Shown: one piece after another, positions 17,556 through 29,600 of the stretch
How the letters are laid out: every line of letters starts with the position of its first letter
How positions within the stretch are numbered: position 1 is the stretch's first letter
NCBI GenBank assembly: GCA_016719165.1
Contig: JADKAJ010000009.1
Location: 40,174 to 104,173 of the forward strand
Length of the DNA: 64,000 nucleotides
Direction of reading: 5' to 3'
Source of the DNA: Chitinophagaceae bacterium
GTDB taxonomy: Bacteria; Bacteroidota; Bacteroidia; Chitinophagales; Chitinophagaceae
The notes under the pieces: model-generated
What the model saw: only the letters and a program-made list of their open reading frames with translations
Databases searched by the model: none
Told to the model about the DNA's origin: nothing
Position numbers and translations under genes: made by a program

Positions 17556-17867
17556 CTATGCCACTTTGTTTCTGAACATATTTTTCTTTCTTTTGTTTGC
17601 CTGGAGTTGCTCACCGTTCAGCAGCGTAAGTTTATAATCAGCAGAAACAGCGGAGATAAAATCCTGGTTTACCATATTTGTTCGGTGGATGCGATAAAAA
17701 AATCATCCGGGAGTTTGTCTTCAAACCAATGCAGAATTTTAGTTACTGTTAACGAATATTCATTGGCAAATAAATTTTACAATAGCTGCTGGCTTCTATC
17801 CGTATATATATTTCGGCATCACCACTTTTACACCTTTATTGACAGGAGTATGTATCAGGTTCATCAT
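17556..17867 (-). pseudogene. Decayed LytTR-type response-regulator C-terminus
   Basis: Translating the minus strand in changing frames recovers the pieces of a LytTR DNA-binding domain in order: NKGVKVVMPKYIY, then RIEASSYCKIY, then FANEYSLTVTKILHWFEDK, then RIHRTNMVNQDFISAVSADY and KLTLLNGEQL, ending at a stop at 17556-17558. At least three frameshifts separate them, and no intact receiver domain is present. It is therefore the broken remains of a LytTR regulator. The plus-strand ORF over the same bases is an antisense artefact. It sits exactly between paaE and the giant RHS gene, at the border of the accessory block. Confidence 0.75.
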
Positions 17868-17881
17868 GTAAATGTTTAGAA

Positions 17882-17916
17882 AGCGTCTTTCCAATCATTA
17901 GAATTGAAAAGACGCT
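17882..17916 (-). terminator. Terminator after the RHS gene
   Basis: Fourteen-base arms (17882-17895 and 17903-17916; AGCGTCTTTYCAAT type) with one mismatch and a 7-base loop, located 7 bp past the RHS gene stop on the minus strand. The T-run is weak (TTCTAAACATTT). Confidence 0.6.
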
Positions 17917-17922
17917 GGCTTA

Positions 17923-20900
17923 TTATTTCATAATCGTAAGCTGGTATCCTGTATTCACAGTTCCTGTTGCACCGGGGTTCAGCCTTAATGTTCTTACTGT
18001 TGGGTTGGAGGTTATCACAGGATAATTTGTTTTACCTCCGTTGATAATCACATCCGTATTCATATCCGGTAAACTATTACAACTCCAGTTGGCCGGGTTC
18101 TCCCATGCAGTACTTAGAGTTCCCTCCCAGGTCATACCAAACTTCAGCAGGAACACATCACTGTACGTACTGCCATTCACCAGGCAACGGTATTGATAAC
18201 CATACATGGTTGTAGGTGCTGTAGTAAGGTTTAATACAGCAGTAGTGGCCCCGCTGTAGATTCCGCCATCCATAACATCAGTAAACCCTGTTCCATTATC
18301 CACCTGCCACTGGAAGCTGGTGCCGGTCATTTTAGAATCAAAGGAAACATTACCATTGGGACAGATACTATATTCTCCGCTGCTAACCTTAACACTGTCC
18401 ACTAATTTCAGCAGTTCAATATTACCTGCTGTATCGGTGGCGGTTACATAAAACTTATAGGTATGCTCTGCCACTCCCCTGAATGTTGTATCTGTTCCTG
18501 TAAAATTGGATACATATAATTCCGGCGGGCCGTTATCATCGGCTACATAGATCGAATACCATTTCACACCGGAGCCATTGGGGTCATCTGTACCGTTGTA
18601 GGTCAGTGTTATTTCTGTATCGGGTGTTATGGCAGGCAGGCTGTCGAGACTGCTTATTGGTGCTACTGCATCTATAGTATTGCTGTGGATATTAGTTGGT
18701 ATCACTTCATTTTCATCAAATACAATAAAGGCCCTTGCTCCTATCGTATCCAATGTTTGAGACGAGGACAATGGTTTTATACTGAAGTTGACAAAACCAT
18801 TACCATAATCGGGTTGGGTGCTGTCCTGCAGGAAAAGGAAACCAGCCAGCGGATCTTCCGGCGGCAGCAGTGTTACAGGGTCTATGCCCTGGAACTCCCA
18901 GAACACCTGGTTATTAATTACATCATACCCGGCAGTAATATCAACATACAAACCTGTTGAATCCCTTGTATCTAACCGCTGATAATAAGAAGAGGTCCCT
19001 GCTGGTATCTCAAAACTTTGGTTATTAAAACCAAAACTTCCGAGCTCCAGGGTAGCAGCATCTTGTTTAGGTTCTATTGGCGTTGTTATTTTTATATACC
19101 TGGTTCGGGCTGTTGCGGTTGAATCATTTTCAAATAAAATAGTATAAGGCATCCGGTCTTTTACACTTACCCATTTTTTATCGGGTTGGCCATCAGGACC
19201 TATGATGAGGTTGGGGTCTAAAGGAAGGAGAACATACATGTGCCTGTTGAGATCCCAGACCCAGCGACCTTTTTTCTTGGTACCACCTTCATCACAATCT
19301 CTTTTTTCTCTCCATCTTCGTTGTCTTTCTTCCATTCTTTGTTGTGTTCTTAACCAATCTTTACCCCTGCTATTACCATCTTTATCCTTTATTGTTGATA
19401 TATATGCCCACGCATCATTTTCAATCTCAGTACCGTTAGTTACTGAAATATCCCCCAAATGCTGACCAAGATCTGCCGTGTGGGTTGTAATCCCTTTGCC
19501 TGTAGTTGTTTCAACGATGAAGTCAACTAAGTTACATCGCCACCCCCTATTGGTCCATCCCAATGCACTTAACGCTAAATCACCACCTGCCTGTATCTCC
19601 TGTGTATATTGCTCATTGCTTTGTCCGTCCACCAACGAAGAAGCGAATGCTTCTCCCTTTACCAAGTTGTCCAACACATTCATCCCATTACCAAGAGCCT
19701 TAGCATTTTTTGCATTTCTTGCAGAATTGACATCCGCCGCTTTTTCATATCGTTGAGCAGAAAGATCGGCCTCTATTGACATCTTCTGCAAATCTGCCTG
19801 ACTAGTTAAATGGTTCCCACGTTTCCTGTTACTACGTTCCCATAAATGATCTGCTTCCCTCCTAGAATGAGCAGCCTGTGCATTAAGATCACTATTTTCC
19901 CACATGTTTGCGGGTTTCTCCCAAGTATCAGAGAGCACTTCATTAATAAATGAAGTTTTGTAAGCAATATCTTCCCTCCTATATGCAGGTGGGCAATCTT
20001 GTAACCCCCACACATCTATTCCATTCGCCGGGTTATTACCCACATACTGGTACATACCCATACCATCCTGGTACTCTATTAAATCTCTTTGATTAAACAC
20101 ACCTGTTTCGGGCGAATAATTCCGGAAGAAAAAAAGATAGCTGCCCGATGCACTATCATACTCCTGGCCCGTAAATCCAAAACGATTACCGGCTATCGAA
20201 GAAGCTAATGGGTTGTTTAAGCTGTCATACCTGCTGGGTTTTCCATACGCATCATACTGGTATCGCTCAATCAATCTCCCACTACTGTTGCTGATGGCTT
20301 CTACTGAGTTCAGCTCATTCTGGTGATAATAATAACTATTGCCATTCTTTTCATTCAGAACCGGGGATAAAAAATTAGTGAATACTGTCCTGTTCAGCAG
20401 GCTATTGCTAGCATCCCTTTCTTCAATTTGCGCAGCTCCGCTGTAAGTGTACTTCAATGTATTGCCATTGATGGCTTTGGTGATTCTCCTGTTTAATGCA
20501 TCGTATCCGTATGTTATTACACCGGCTGGTGAGGCCGAGTCTTTGATTAAGCGGTTCTCCGCATCATAGGTTTTATAAAATGTTCCGTCAAAAGTTATAT
20601 TGCCCCTGTCGTCAAACGTAAAGCTGGTACTGTTCACCCCTGTAAGCTGGTTGAGGTTGTTGATGCTGTAAGTTGTCGCAGTTCCATTGAGATTAGCCGC
20701 TGTGCGGTTGCCAACGGCATCGTAGGTATAAGTGTTTTGTATAACCGGGCTCCCCACCGGCCCTCTTTTATAATTGGTAAGCCGGTAGCCATTATCATAC
20801 GTAAACTGTTCGGATAAGGACGGGTTGTTCAGCCGGTTGATCGCTGTTTTGTTCATCTCTTTATCATACGTAAATGAAGTGTTTTGTATCGTTCCGTTCA

Positions 20901-23649
20901 ATGTGCTGATGCTGCTTAAGCGGTTGGCAAAATCATACTGCATGGCACTGCTTACGCCATTCGCAAAAATCTTATTCGTAAGCTGGTTGGCATTATTGTA
21001 GGCATACTCCACTACCGTTGCACTGTCTTTTAAAATTTTAGTCAGCCTGTTTCGGGTATCAAACTCTTTTATTACCGTTGTGCTGTCAGGATAAATAGTT
21101 GTCTGTGTTCTTCCTGCTATATTATAATTATATCTTGTTGTTCTTCCGTCAAAGGTTTCTGATGTTACCCGGTTTAGTTTGTCGTAAGTAAAGGTTGCTG
21201 TTCCACTGTTGTTGGTGGCAGAGAGAACCCGGTTCAGTTTGTCGTAGGTATAACTATACACTTCACCACCAGGTAATGTGCGGCTGGTTACCCGGTTCAG
21301 TGTATCATACTGGTAGGTAATGATAGTTGCATCTGTAAGCCTTATACTGGTTACATTACTCTTTTTATCATACGTATAAGCCATATACTTGCCGTCGGGG
21401 TAGGTCATTGTTTTTCTCCGGTTCAGGCTGTCATACGTATATATGGTGGTATTATTATTCTGGTCTTTCAGTGAAGTGATATTACTTGCTGCATCATAAC
21501 CGACCGTTGTTATAAACCCATTATTATCTGTAAAGGTTTTTACCCGGTCAAGACTGTCGTAGGTATAATGACTGATTCTTCCTTCCCGGTCGGTGGCGGT
21601 TATGATAATATTGTTCTTATCATAGGTATAAGAAGAACTGTTGCCCAGGGGGTCGGTTATTTGTTTGATACGGTCGAGGCTGTCGTAGATTGCTGTTACT
21701 GTTGCACCGGTACCATTGGTGTAACTGGTAATATTATTGTTCTTGTCATAGCTATAAGAACCTATAGTACCTGTGGCATCGTTAATGGATGTCACACGAT
21801 TAATTTGGTCGTATGTATAATTTATAGAACGACCGTTGGGTAAATTAATACTCGTAACATTACCATTGCCGTCATAACTGTACACCGCACTGTTATTCTC
21901 AGGGTCTTTGATGACTTTCAACCGGTTACGGTTATCATAGCTCATTTTTGTTTCATGCCCCAGTGCATTTTTTACACCGGTCAGGTTATCCATACCATCC
22001 CAGGCAAAGCTGGCCTGGTTGCCCGTTGGCCCCGTTACTTTTACTATCCTGTTGCTGGCATCATAGCTTATGGTGCTGGTCTCATTATTCTTGTTGATAT
22101 AGGAAACAATATTTCCCTGTGCATCATAATTGAACTGTGCAAAATTGTTGATCGGGTCGGTTATTTTTTTCAGCCGGTCTAAAATATCATATTCGGCGGT
22201 TGCAATGTTTCCCCTCGCATCTGTATAAGATAACAGGCGGCCCCTTGCATCAAAAGATAGTATGGCGCTATAACCATTGGGCCCAATTACGTTCGTCGGG
22301 TTACCATAGCTATCATAATTATAGGTATACGTATTCCCCCTAGGGTCGGTGCTGCTGGTGATATCCCCGTTTGCATTATAGATTGCTGTAAAAATATTGT
22401 TACCCGGTGTTATCAACTGGGTCATATTGCCATCAGTATCATAACTCATGGTATAAAGATTTCCCTTGGGGTCTTTATAACTGCTGATCTTTTTAAAGTC
22501 CGTGGTGTAGGTGTACGTACTGACCTGGTTCAGCGGATCGGTAGCAGTAAGCATATTGCCACTGGTATCGTAGGTATAAGTATATACCTGCCCGTTGGCA
22601 TCCGTCATCTTTGTCTGGTTGCCCTGGTCATCGTACTCATACTTCATATTGAATCCACAACAGTTACCCGACATAGAAGTGATCCATGACAGGTTATCCA
22701 CTGTCTGATAGGTGTAGGTGGTAACCTGGTTGCCAGCCGCCAGGTGATCGGTAACAACCGTTTTCTGAGAAGCTGTATCATAAGAAAAACTAAGCCGCTT
22801 GTTGCAGCCTATCAGTTCACTGATGGACATATCCGGGAAATAAATGATATCCACTTTGTTATTATTCTTATCTGCAATGGACTTCATCGGGCCATTGACT
22901 AAGTAGGTATACTGGTATTTACCATTCAAAGGGTCTTTCACTTCTTTCAGGTTACCCACCGCATCGTACGTATAAGTATATGTTCTTGCAGGTATCGCTA
23001 TTGCATCCACCACCGTGGCCAGTCGCCCCTGCGCATTATAGGTAAACGTAATACTCTGCCCCGCTGTATTGGTCATCGCTGTTAGCAGCGTATCAGTATA
23101 AGTAAAATTGATAAAGTTTCCGTTAGGCTCTTCCATCCTCGTTATACCCTTATGCACCGGATTATCGAAAAAGTATTTAAACCCGTCCAGCTCAGTTAAG
23201 ACATATTTGCCAGGTTCATATTGTGCCAGTGTATTGAAAAAGCCTTTCGGTGTTTTATAAATTCCCCCGGGCATTGAATCATATTTATCTTCTCTTCCAT
23301 CACCCCATAAGATCAACCTGCCTCCGAGCATTGTGTCATGACTGTACCTTATATTATACTCAAATGTCCAGCCCTTACCATAACCATAATCTTCGGTAAA
23401 TAAAAAACTGTTGTAGTAAAAACTAACATCCAAATCAAAGGCCCTCGCCGGTATATAAATATCTGTCCTCGGTATAAATAAATTACCGCTTAAAGTATTG
23501 ACCTGTGTACCTAACGGACCCCTCTTGTTTGGATTGTTTAAATTCTGGGCAGTTGCTGTAACTGCTGATACAATAATGAACAGCAGCAACAACCAATTGC
23601 TCTTCGCTAATTTTGAGCCCATGCTATTTTTATTTGATAAGCAGTACAT
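17923..23649 (-). CDS. Giant secreted RHS/YD-repeat protein with unusual C-terminal half
   Basis: 1908 residues (a start at 23622 is also possible and gives a cleaner signal peptide, SNWLLLLFIIVSAVTATAQ). An N-terminal DUF6531-like entry (GPLGTQVNTLSGNLFIPRTD) leads into dozens of YD repeats (YTYDxxGNxT), about 180-1150. The RHS core (RFGFTGQEYDSASG ... FNQRDLIEY) ends at about 1216 with DVWGLQDC. Then comes a charged, helical region of unknown family (about 1217-1490), rich in Arg, Lys and Glu. It is followed by a conserved beta domain (WVSVKDRMPYTILFENDS, about 1493-1650), Ig-like (about 1666-1750), PKD-like (about 1760-1835) and a terminal domain. In ordinary RHS toxins the protein ends soon after the core, so this tail is odd. 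No immunity gene follows. It starts 21 bp after the CARDB giant gene. Confidence 0.85.
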   Translation of the reverse strand: MYCLSNKNSMGSKLAKSNWLLLLFIIVSAVTATAQNLNNPNKRGPLGTQVNTLSGNLFIPRTDIYIPARAFDLDVSFYYNSFLFTEDYGYGKGWTFEYNIRYSHDTMLGGRLILWGDGREDKYDSMPGGIYKTPKGFFNTLAQYEPGKYVLTELDGFKYFFDNPVHKGITRMEEPNGNFINFTYTDTLLTAMTNTAGQSITFTYNAQGRLATVVDAIAIPARTYTYTYDAVGNLKEVKDPLNGKYQYTYLVNGPMKSIADKNNNKVDIIYFPDMSISELIGCNKRLSFSYDTASQKTVVTDHLAAGNQVTTYTYQTVDNLSWITSMSGNCCGFNMKYEYDDQGNQTKMTDANGQVYTYTYDTSGNMLTATDPLNQVSTYTYTTDFKKISSYKDPKGNLYTMSYDTDGNMTQLITPGNNIFTAIYNANGDITSSTDPRGNTYTYNYDSYGNPTNVIGPNGYSAILSFDARGRLLSYTDARGNIATAEYDILDRLKKITDPINNFAQFNYDAQGNIVSYINKNNETSTISYDASNRIVKVTGPTGNQASFAWDGMDNLTGVKNALGHETKMSYDNRNRLKVIKDPENNSAVYSYDGNGNVTSINLPNGRSINYTYDQINRVTSINDATGTIGSYSYDKNNNITSYTNGTGATVTAIYDSLDRIKQITDPLGNSSSYTYDKNNIIITATDREGRISHYTYDSLDRVKTFTDNNGFITTVGYDAASNITSLKDQNNNTTIYTYDSLNRRKTMTYPDGKYMAYTYDKKSNVTSIRLTDATIITYQYDTLNRVTSRTLPGGEVYSYTYDKLNRVLSATNNSGTATFTYDKLNRVTSETFDGRTTRYNYNIAGRTQTTIYPDSTTVIKEFDTRNRLTKILKDSATVVEYAYNNANQLTNKIFANGVSSAMQYDFANRLSSISTLNGTIQNTSFTYDKEMNKTAINRLNNPSLSEQFTYDNGYRLTNYKRGPVGSPVIQNTYTYDAVGNRTAANLNGTATTYSINNLNQLTGVNSTSFTFDDRGNITFDGTFYKTYDAENRLIKDSASPAGVITYGYDALNRRITKAINGNTLKYTYSGAAQIEERDASNSLLNRTVFTNFLSPVLNEKNGNSYYYHQNELNSVEAISNSSGRLIERYQYDAYGKPSRYDSLNNPLASSIAGNRFGFTGQEYDSASGSYLFFFRNYSPETGVFNQRDLIEYQDGMGMYQYVGNNPANGIDVWGLQDCPPAYRREDIAYKTSFINEVLSDTWEKPANMWENSDLNAQAAHSRREADHLWERSNRKRGNHLTSQADLQKMSIEADLSAQRYEKAADVNSARNAKNAKALGNGMNVLDNLVKGEAFASSLVDGQSNEQYTQEIQAGGDLALSALGWTNRGWRCNLVDFIVETTTGKGITTHTADLGQHLGDISVTNGTEIENDAWAYISTIKDKDGNSRGKDWLRTQQRMEERQRRWREKRDCDEGGTKKKGRWVWDLNRHMYVLLPLDPNLIIGPDGQPDKKWVSVKDRMPYTILFENDSTATARTRYIKITTPIEPKQDAATLELGSFGFNNQSFEIPAGTSSYYQRLDTRDSTGLYVDITAGYDVINNQVFWEFQGIDPVTLLPPEDPLAGFLFLQDSTQPDYGNGFVNFSIKPLSSSQTLDTIGARAFIVFDENEVIPTNIHSNTIDAVAPISSLDSLPAITPDTEITLTYNGTDDPNGSGVKWYSIYVADDNGPPELYVSNFTGTDTTFRGVAEHTYKFYVTATDTAGNIELLKLVDSVKVSSGEYSICPNGNVSFDSKMTGTSFQWQVDNGTGFTDVMDGGIYSGATTAVLNLTTAPTTMYGYQYRCLVNGSTYSDVFLLKFGMTWEGTLSTAWENPANWSCNSLPDMNTDVIINGGKTNYPVITSNPTVRTLRLNPGATGTVNTGYQLTIMK

Positions 23650-23670
23650 GTCTTTATCTTTCCAGTCTAA

Positions 23671-26600
23671 TTATTTCAGCTTAAACAATACAAAGTTTTC
23701 CGGTTGCGGCGGTTGATCAGGTGCCCTGGTATGAACAATAATGGTCCCGCTTCCACCAGCCCTGATAATACCCGGAGGCCCGCCGGGTTCCACCAATTCC
23801 AGGTACAGGGATGTTGTTCCGGTAGGAACCCCTTCCTTAGTAAACGCCATTTTTATTCCTGCTTCGCTGTACAAAGTTCTTGATTGTGCCGGGATATCGA
23901 AATTGGTCGGGTTACTATAATTTATCAATATAACCACCGGACGTTTTATCAACACTCTTGATGGCACCACGAGATCGACTACCAACTGCGAGTTCAAACC
24001 ACTTGCCGCTCCGGGATCACAACCTGGTTCATTGCCATTGCCGGCACCGGTATTAAAACCACCGCCTGTTATCAAACCTCCATTGTTCGCAGGTACGATG
24101 GAGAATCCATTGGGTAATATCGCAACAGAGGAATCAGGTTTAATTAATGTTACGTCATATAAACCCAGCGGTCTTCCCTGCAAGGGGAAAGTGGCAAACA
24201 CCTGTCCACTGTTGGTAAAATAAACCGCGGACGAATAAATAGTTGTACTCCCATTGCTGAGTTTGGCAACCATGCTATCCCTGAATAAAGAACCCCTGAT
24301 CCGAACGGTTACGTTACCAATATTAGCACCTGCATTGGTATGTACATTTAATATAGCAAAAGGCAACTTCACCGCTTTCAATGTAATATTCTGTAGTACG
24401 GGATTGGGCGACACACAACGCACCATTATATAGTAAACAGAATCCGTAACATCAGACATTACTATTTGCTGGTTGCCATAATTAGGTATCTCATAACCGT
24501 AATCATAATTCGCAGGAGTGGGCACATAGCCACCAGCTATAAACATTTCATTCTTCATCGTCAGCGAATCATTGCTCTTTAGTGTAACAAGAATGGTGGA
24601 ACCGTACAATGAATCTGGTATCCTGAGTTTATAGTACCTGCTTATAGTATGCAGGGTGTTTAGCTCATTTACATTCAGCGGCAGTTCTTTCACTTTTACA
24701 TATACAGGTGTGGCTGATATACCGGTATTATTATCTTTATCAGATTCTGAGAGTTGATTCAGCAAATCAGTCTTTACAAATACACTATAGTTGCCTTCCA
24801 CCACACCCGTTACCAATGGAGCCAGCTTTACCGTGTCAGTTCGCAGTGGTTGTAAATTAATATTCTTATTTTTTATACCAATCAGTGTGGCTGTGGAGTC
24901 AAACAGGTTCCCAGCTGATAAATAAATGCCATCGGAAGTATAGCCCCTTGCTTCTTCCGCCGATAGATTGGCAATCACCCACCTGGCTGTATCCATTGTA
25001 TAACCCAACATCACTGTATCTGGTATCATAACATTGGCCACAGTCAAATCAGTTATCGGTGGCGTAAATACATTGAGCAAACTAAAGCCCAGGTTATTCG
25101 TAGTATTTGACTCTACCACTACATTATTCGAATTAGCCCGGCTTATTAATATATAGTTACCAGGTATAGTACTGCTGGGTATTGTTACCGTAACGGTATC
25201 GTAATAAAACTGCCCCGGTGTTAGTACACCAGCCCTGTTACGGGTAGCCAGCAGCCGGTCTCCGTCATTGGGGTTTGCTAAGAAATCGTCTGATAGCCGG
25301 AGTTCATTTTGCAAGCTTGTTCCGGGGTAAGTAACTCCTGTTCCGTTATTCGTTACTTTGTAAATGACGGTGATGGGCTGACCTTTTGCTACCGATACCG
25401 GAGCTGACACAATCGTATCTGTCAGGTCTGCCAATTCAGGTCTTATCACATGTATCTTTTTGGCGGCCCCTGTTTCATTGCGTATAAAGTTTACATTGTT
25501 TGAAAACATTTTTTCTGCAGTAATGCTGTTTCTATTGTTTGTTTTTACATACACATAGTAATTACCGGTAAATAAAACCGGGGTGTATGGTGATTTGCTG
25601 TCCGGGCTTTCCTGTCCCCTGTTTAGTCGGGGGTATTTGAGATAATCCCCGGCCATCACATCTGTTCCATCCGCTATGGAATCAGCGGAGAAATAAATAG
25701 CATCTACCCATCCTCCATAATAATTGTTATTGGGGTTGTAGCCAATATTCTTAATCTGCCAGTTTACAGGATAGGCAAAGCCTACTGTAGTTGTATCCGG
25801 AGCTGAAACTGAAGTAACAATATGATCAACCAGCGGATTGGTAAATGGCCTGCTGCCGCTGCCTGTTATATTATTATTGGTGCTGCTTCCCTCGTAAATA
25901 GTAAGGCCTGCATTTGTTTTTATATAGAAGTATGCAGATTGTTGGGCTGTTTGTGGAAAGCAACTGTTCAACTCGTACGACATTTTTGGTATAGTAAACA
26001 TTATCGTATCCGTATAACTGCCGCCGGGTGGTATGGCCCTTGTCTGCACTTTTTTTGCCATGTAATTATTAGTGGCCACATTAAAGGAAGGGCTGCAACT
26101 AAAGAAAACGCTGTCTGTCCAGGTACCCGCCGTTGTTCCTGTTCCATTATTCGTTACCGTGTAAGTAAGATAACGGGTAAAGATGGTAAACGTAGTGTCA
26201 GGCATTTGTATGTTTGAAACTACCAGGTCTGCCGGCACAGCTGCACTAACAGTCGTCATCGCAGAGACACTCAGATTATTTGTTGAGTTTGTTTCTCTGA
26301 ATAAACTATCGTAATTGGTTTGTACATAAAAATATTTTGCCCCTGTGGTAGCAGGTGGAATAGGATATGTAAATATATGTGGCACGGCAGTACCTACCGG
26401 CAGGCTTTCTGTAAACGTATTAGTACCTATTAACTGCGCACTGCCATCAAAATTGGAGAAATTGCTGATATACAATCTGTCTTTTCTTGCATGATTGAAT
26501 ACAGCACCCGGTCCATTATTAAGCACACTGTAATTTATTGTAACTGTTGTGCCACCAATTGTGTTTGAAGGAAGAGAAATGGCTGAGACCACTGCATCCG

Positions 26601-29600
26601 GCTGTTGCACAATGATTGGCAGCGTACTTCTTTTTATCTGTGGTGTACCCGGGTATTCAAATACTGTTTTGGTTGGATTGGTATAGACATACACATAGTA
26701 ATTACCCGGTTGCAGGTTCGATGGTATAGTAAAGTTTTCAGCTTTGGCAAAATCACCACCGGGATTAATTACATTAGTTACATTGACATTTGCATTAACT
26801 ATTGCCGGGCAACTTACAAAACTGGGATTAGGTTCAAAATATAGCCCCGAATTTTGTGTACCATGTGTTGTTTCTTTTACCATTGTGGCATTAGAAAGAT
26901 TCAATCCTGTAGAATCTGTACTCAGGTAAACCCTGTCAATCCAATAACTGCCACCAAAAACCAAACTGTCCTTTACCACAGAGGGTGCAGTACAAACACT
27001 ATTTGGAGGGGTGCCCGGCGGACATTGTACTTGGCAGCTACTCATATTAATAATATGACCCTTATTCCTTTCTATATTATCCGTAAACCCTTCATTTTTT
27101 ATATTCCAGCTTGCACCAATTGGCTGCGTTGTACTTGCTGTTGTTACAGGTATCGTAACTGTACTCACCGTTAGTTTTGGAGTTGGGGTAAGATAAACCT
27201 GTAGCTGCACCTGGCCCAGGTTATTATTACTTAAAGCACCTTCATATAAAAACGGAGCGGTTGTTCTTGCATTGGCTTTTACATAAATAAACCAGGTGCC
27301 GAAAATATAATTAGGTATCACCACCTGTACATTTTTTGTTACAAAACTGTCAGGAAGCATCTGCGTATTATTAAATACCGTTGCTTTTAGTGCATTGGGA
27401 TAATAAGAGCCATTGAACTTTGGAAGTGTAAGTGGTATGGCACTGTTCCGGTCAAATAACGGGTTTTGAGAAATGAATATAGAGTCCGTCCAGTTGCTGC
27501 CGGCTGGTGTCAGTACGCCATAATTTTTTACTTTATACGTAAGGTTTACTGTGCTGCCGGAGAAAACGGATGCCGGTGCAAAAACAGAGTCAACCCTTAA
27601 GTCGGGTGTAGGTGCAATGGTAATAACCATCGGGTTTTGTTTCCTGGCCGTATCGTTTGCAACGCTTATTTGCAGAATTTTAGAGTTAGGGTGTCCATTA
27701 TCAGTAATCACATACACATACACCGGAAAACTATAACTAAGCGGCAAGGTGAAATCAATTGTATTGGTATAAAACTGTCCGCTATCTAAAGAAGAAGGCC
27801 TTACTTTTTTACCAAGCAGCAGCGGTCTTCCGTTTGCAGTTAGTGAACTCCATGAATTTGCATCCCAGCTTGGTGAACCCTGGAAGCTTACATTCGGTAC
27901 GGTGTCCAATGCAAAATAAACCCCATCGGACCAGGTAGAGTTGAGCAATGTTTTGCCCGGCCCAATATTGGTTACTTTCCAGCTTACTGTTACTGTTTGT
28001 CCCGAGGTGGCAGTAGCGGGTGCCAGTACGTCGCTTACCACCAGGTCAGGTAATGGTATCAGCCGGAACTGCTGAATTGGCCCTGCGGTTTGCCAGCAAG
28101 GATTTTTGGCAACCACTTTCCATTTATAAGCTTTATTATAGGGTAGCCCTGCATTCAGCGGAATGGTATATTGAATGTCATTGATATTGGCTGCATACGG
28201 CGTTACCGGTTCTGCCGCCGTAGAGTCCCACAGGTATAGATCATAATTTACAGTATTGTTACCCGGTATCCATGATAAAGTGAGTGATAATTGCTGATCA
28301 ATTGCATTATTATCTGGCAACATATTGCTAACAGCACCCGGCAGATTACTGGAAGTGGCGATTGTAAGGCTTTGCGTATTTGTATAAACAGTGTCACAAG
28401 GGCTATTGGCTTTTACTGTTAATGTATATGTTCCCGGGGTTTGCCATTGCACCCAGGCGGTATCATTATTCGTTGTTAGTATACCTCCACCACTTAATGT
28501 CCATACAAAGTTGGCCCCCGGTATTTTTTGTGTATTGTACCGGTAAGTAGCAATACAAGGTGAGGCTTCTCCTGTAATAGGTGTCAATGTTCTTACGCCA
28601 ATGCAGAAAGTCCTGTCAACCGGCGTTGCAGCATTGTAGTTGGTATTCCCGTTTTGCGAAGCTCTTACTGTAACAATACCTGCGCCTTTTTTTGAAAAGG
28701 ACCATGCTGAACTTCCGGAGTGATCGATGAGAGTACCCAGGTTATTTCCTGTAATGAATGAATAAGAAAGTGTCAGGCCTGAGCTGGAACTGCCCGGTAG
28801 CGTAAAGGTGGTTGTATTCAGTATTTGATCGGGAATGCTATCAAATGTAATGACCTGGTCCCCCTTTATCACTGTTATTGTATCATTTACTGTTGGTGCA
28901 GCACTGTAGGTATCATCACCGGGTTGTGATGCTTTGACGATAATAGTCCCCACCCCAGTAATAAATAAAGTGTCATTGATAATATTCCCGGGGCCACTTA
29001 TTTTCTGGTAGAAAACAGGAAGTCCGGAACTGGCTGTAGCCAGCAACGTATCTCTGGCCGTTGGCGACATGGTGATCGTGGAAATATGCGGGAATGTAAT
29101 GGTCTGCGCCTGGGCTGCGGCAGTAAATAGAATAGCATTCGAAACCGGTCCCGGACCACAATCATTAATAAATTTCACTGTAAAACTGCCAGCATCTGCA
29201 GCATAATAAGAGGAGTCCGTTGCCCCAACAATGAGTGTATCGTTTCTAAACCACTGGCAGGTGGCACCGGGGGGCAAGGAATTAGTACTGAGGGTGCGGG
29301 CAAAATTATAGGCGACCGGCGTCTGGGTAGGAAACTCACCATTGACTACTATGTTTTGCGTAACGGGTAGCGATGAACCCCTGGAATTGGAAATATAAAG
29401 TTGGATATTCCTGTTCCCGTTCGCATTCCAAACGACTGTAGCAATGCTATCTGTTGCCGTCAGTGTGCCGCCACCTGCCGGAAGGCTCCAATGAAAAGTT
29501 ACATTGCTATCGATCAGGTTACTGATCTTGTAAGTGTATGCTCCGCCTTCACAAGCCGTGGTATCACCCGATATTTTAAACCAGGAGGAAGGTTTGACAG

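Noticed and set aside
17607..17879. 90-codon plus-strand ORF
   Set aside because: It is antisense to in-order LytTR fragments on the minus strand, so the coding signal belongs to the decayed gene.
17923..23649. Classical RHS toxin-immunity pair
   Set aside because: The protein continues for almost 700 residues after the RHS core with surface-protein domains, and no immunity gene follows.
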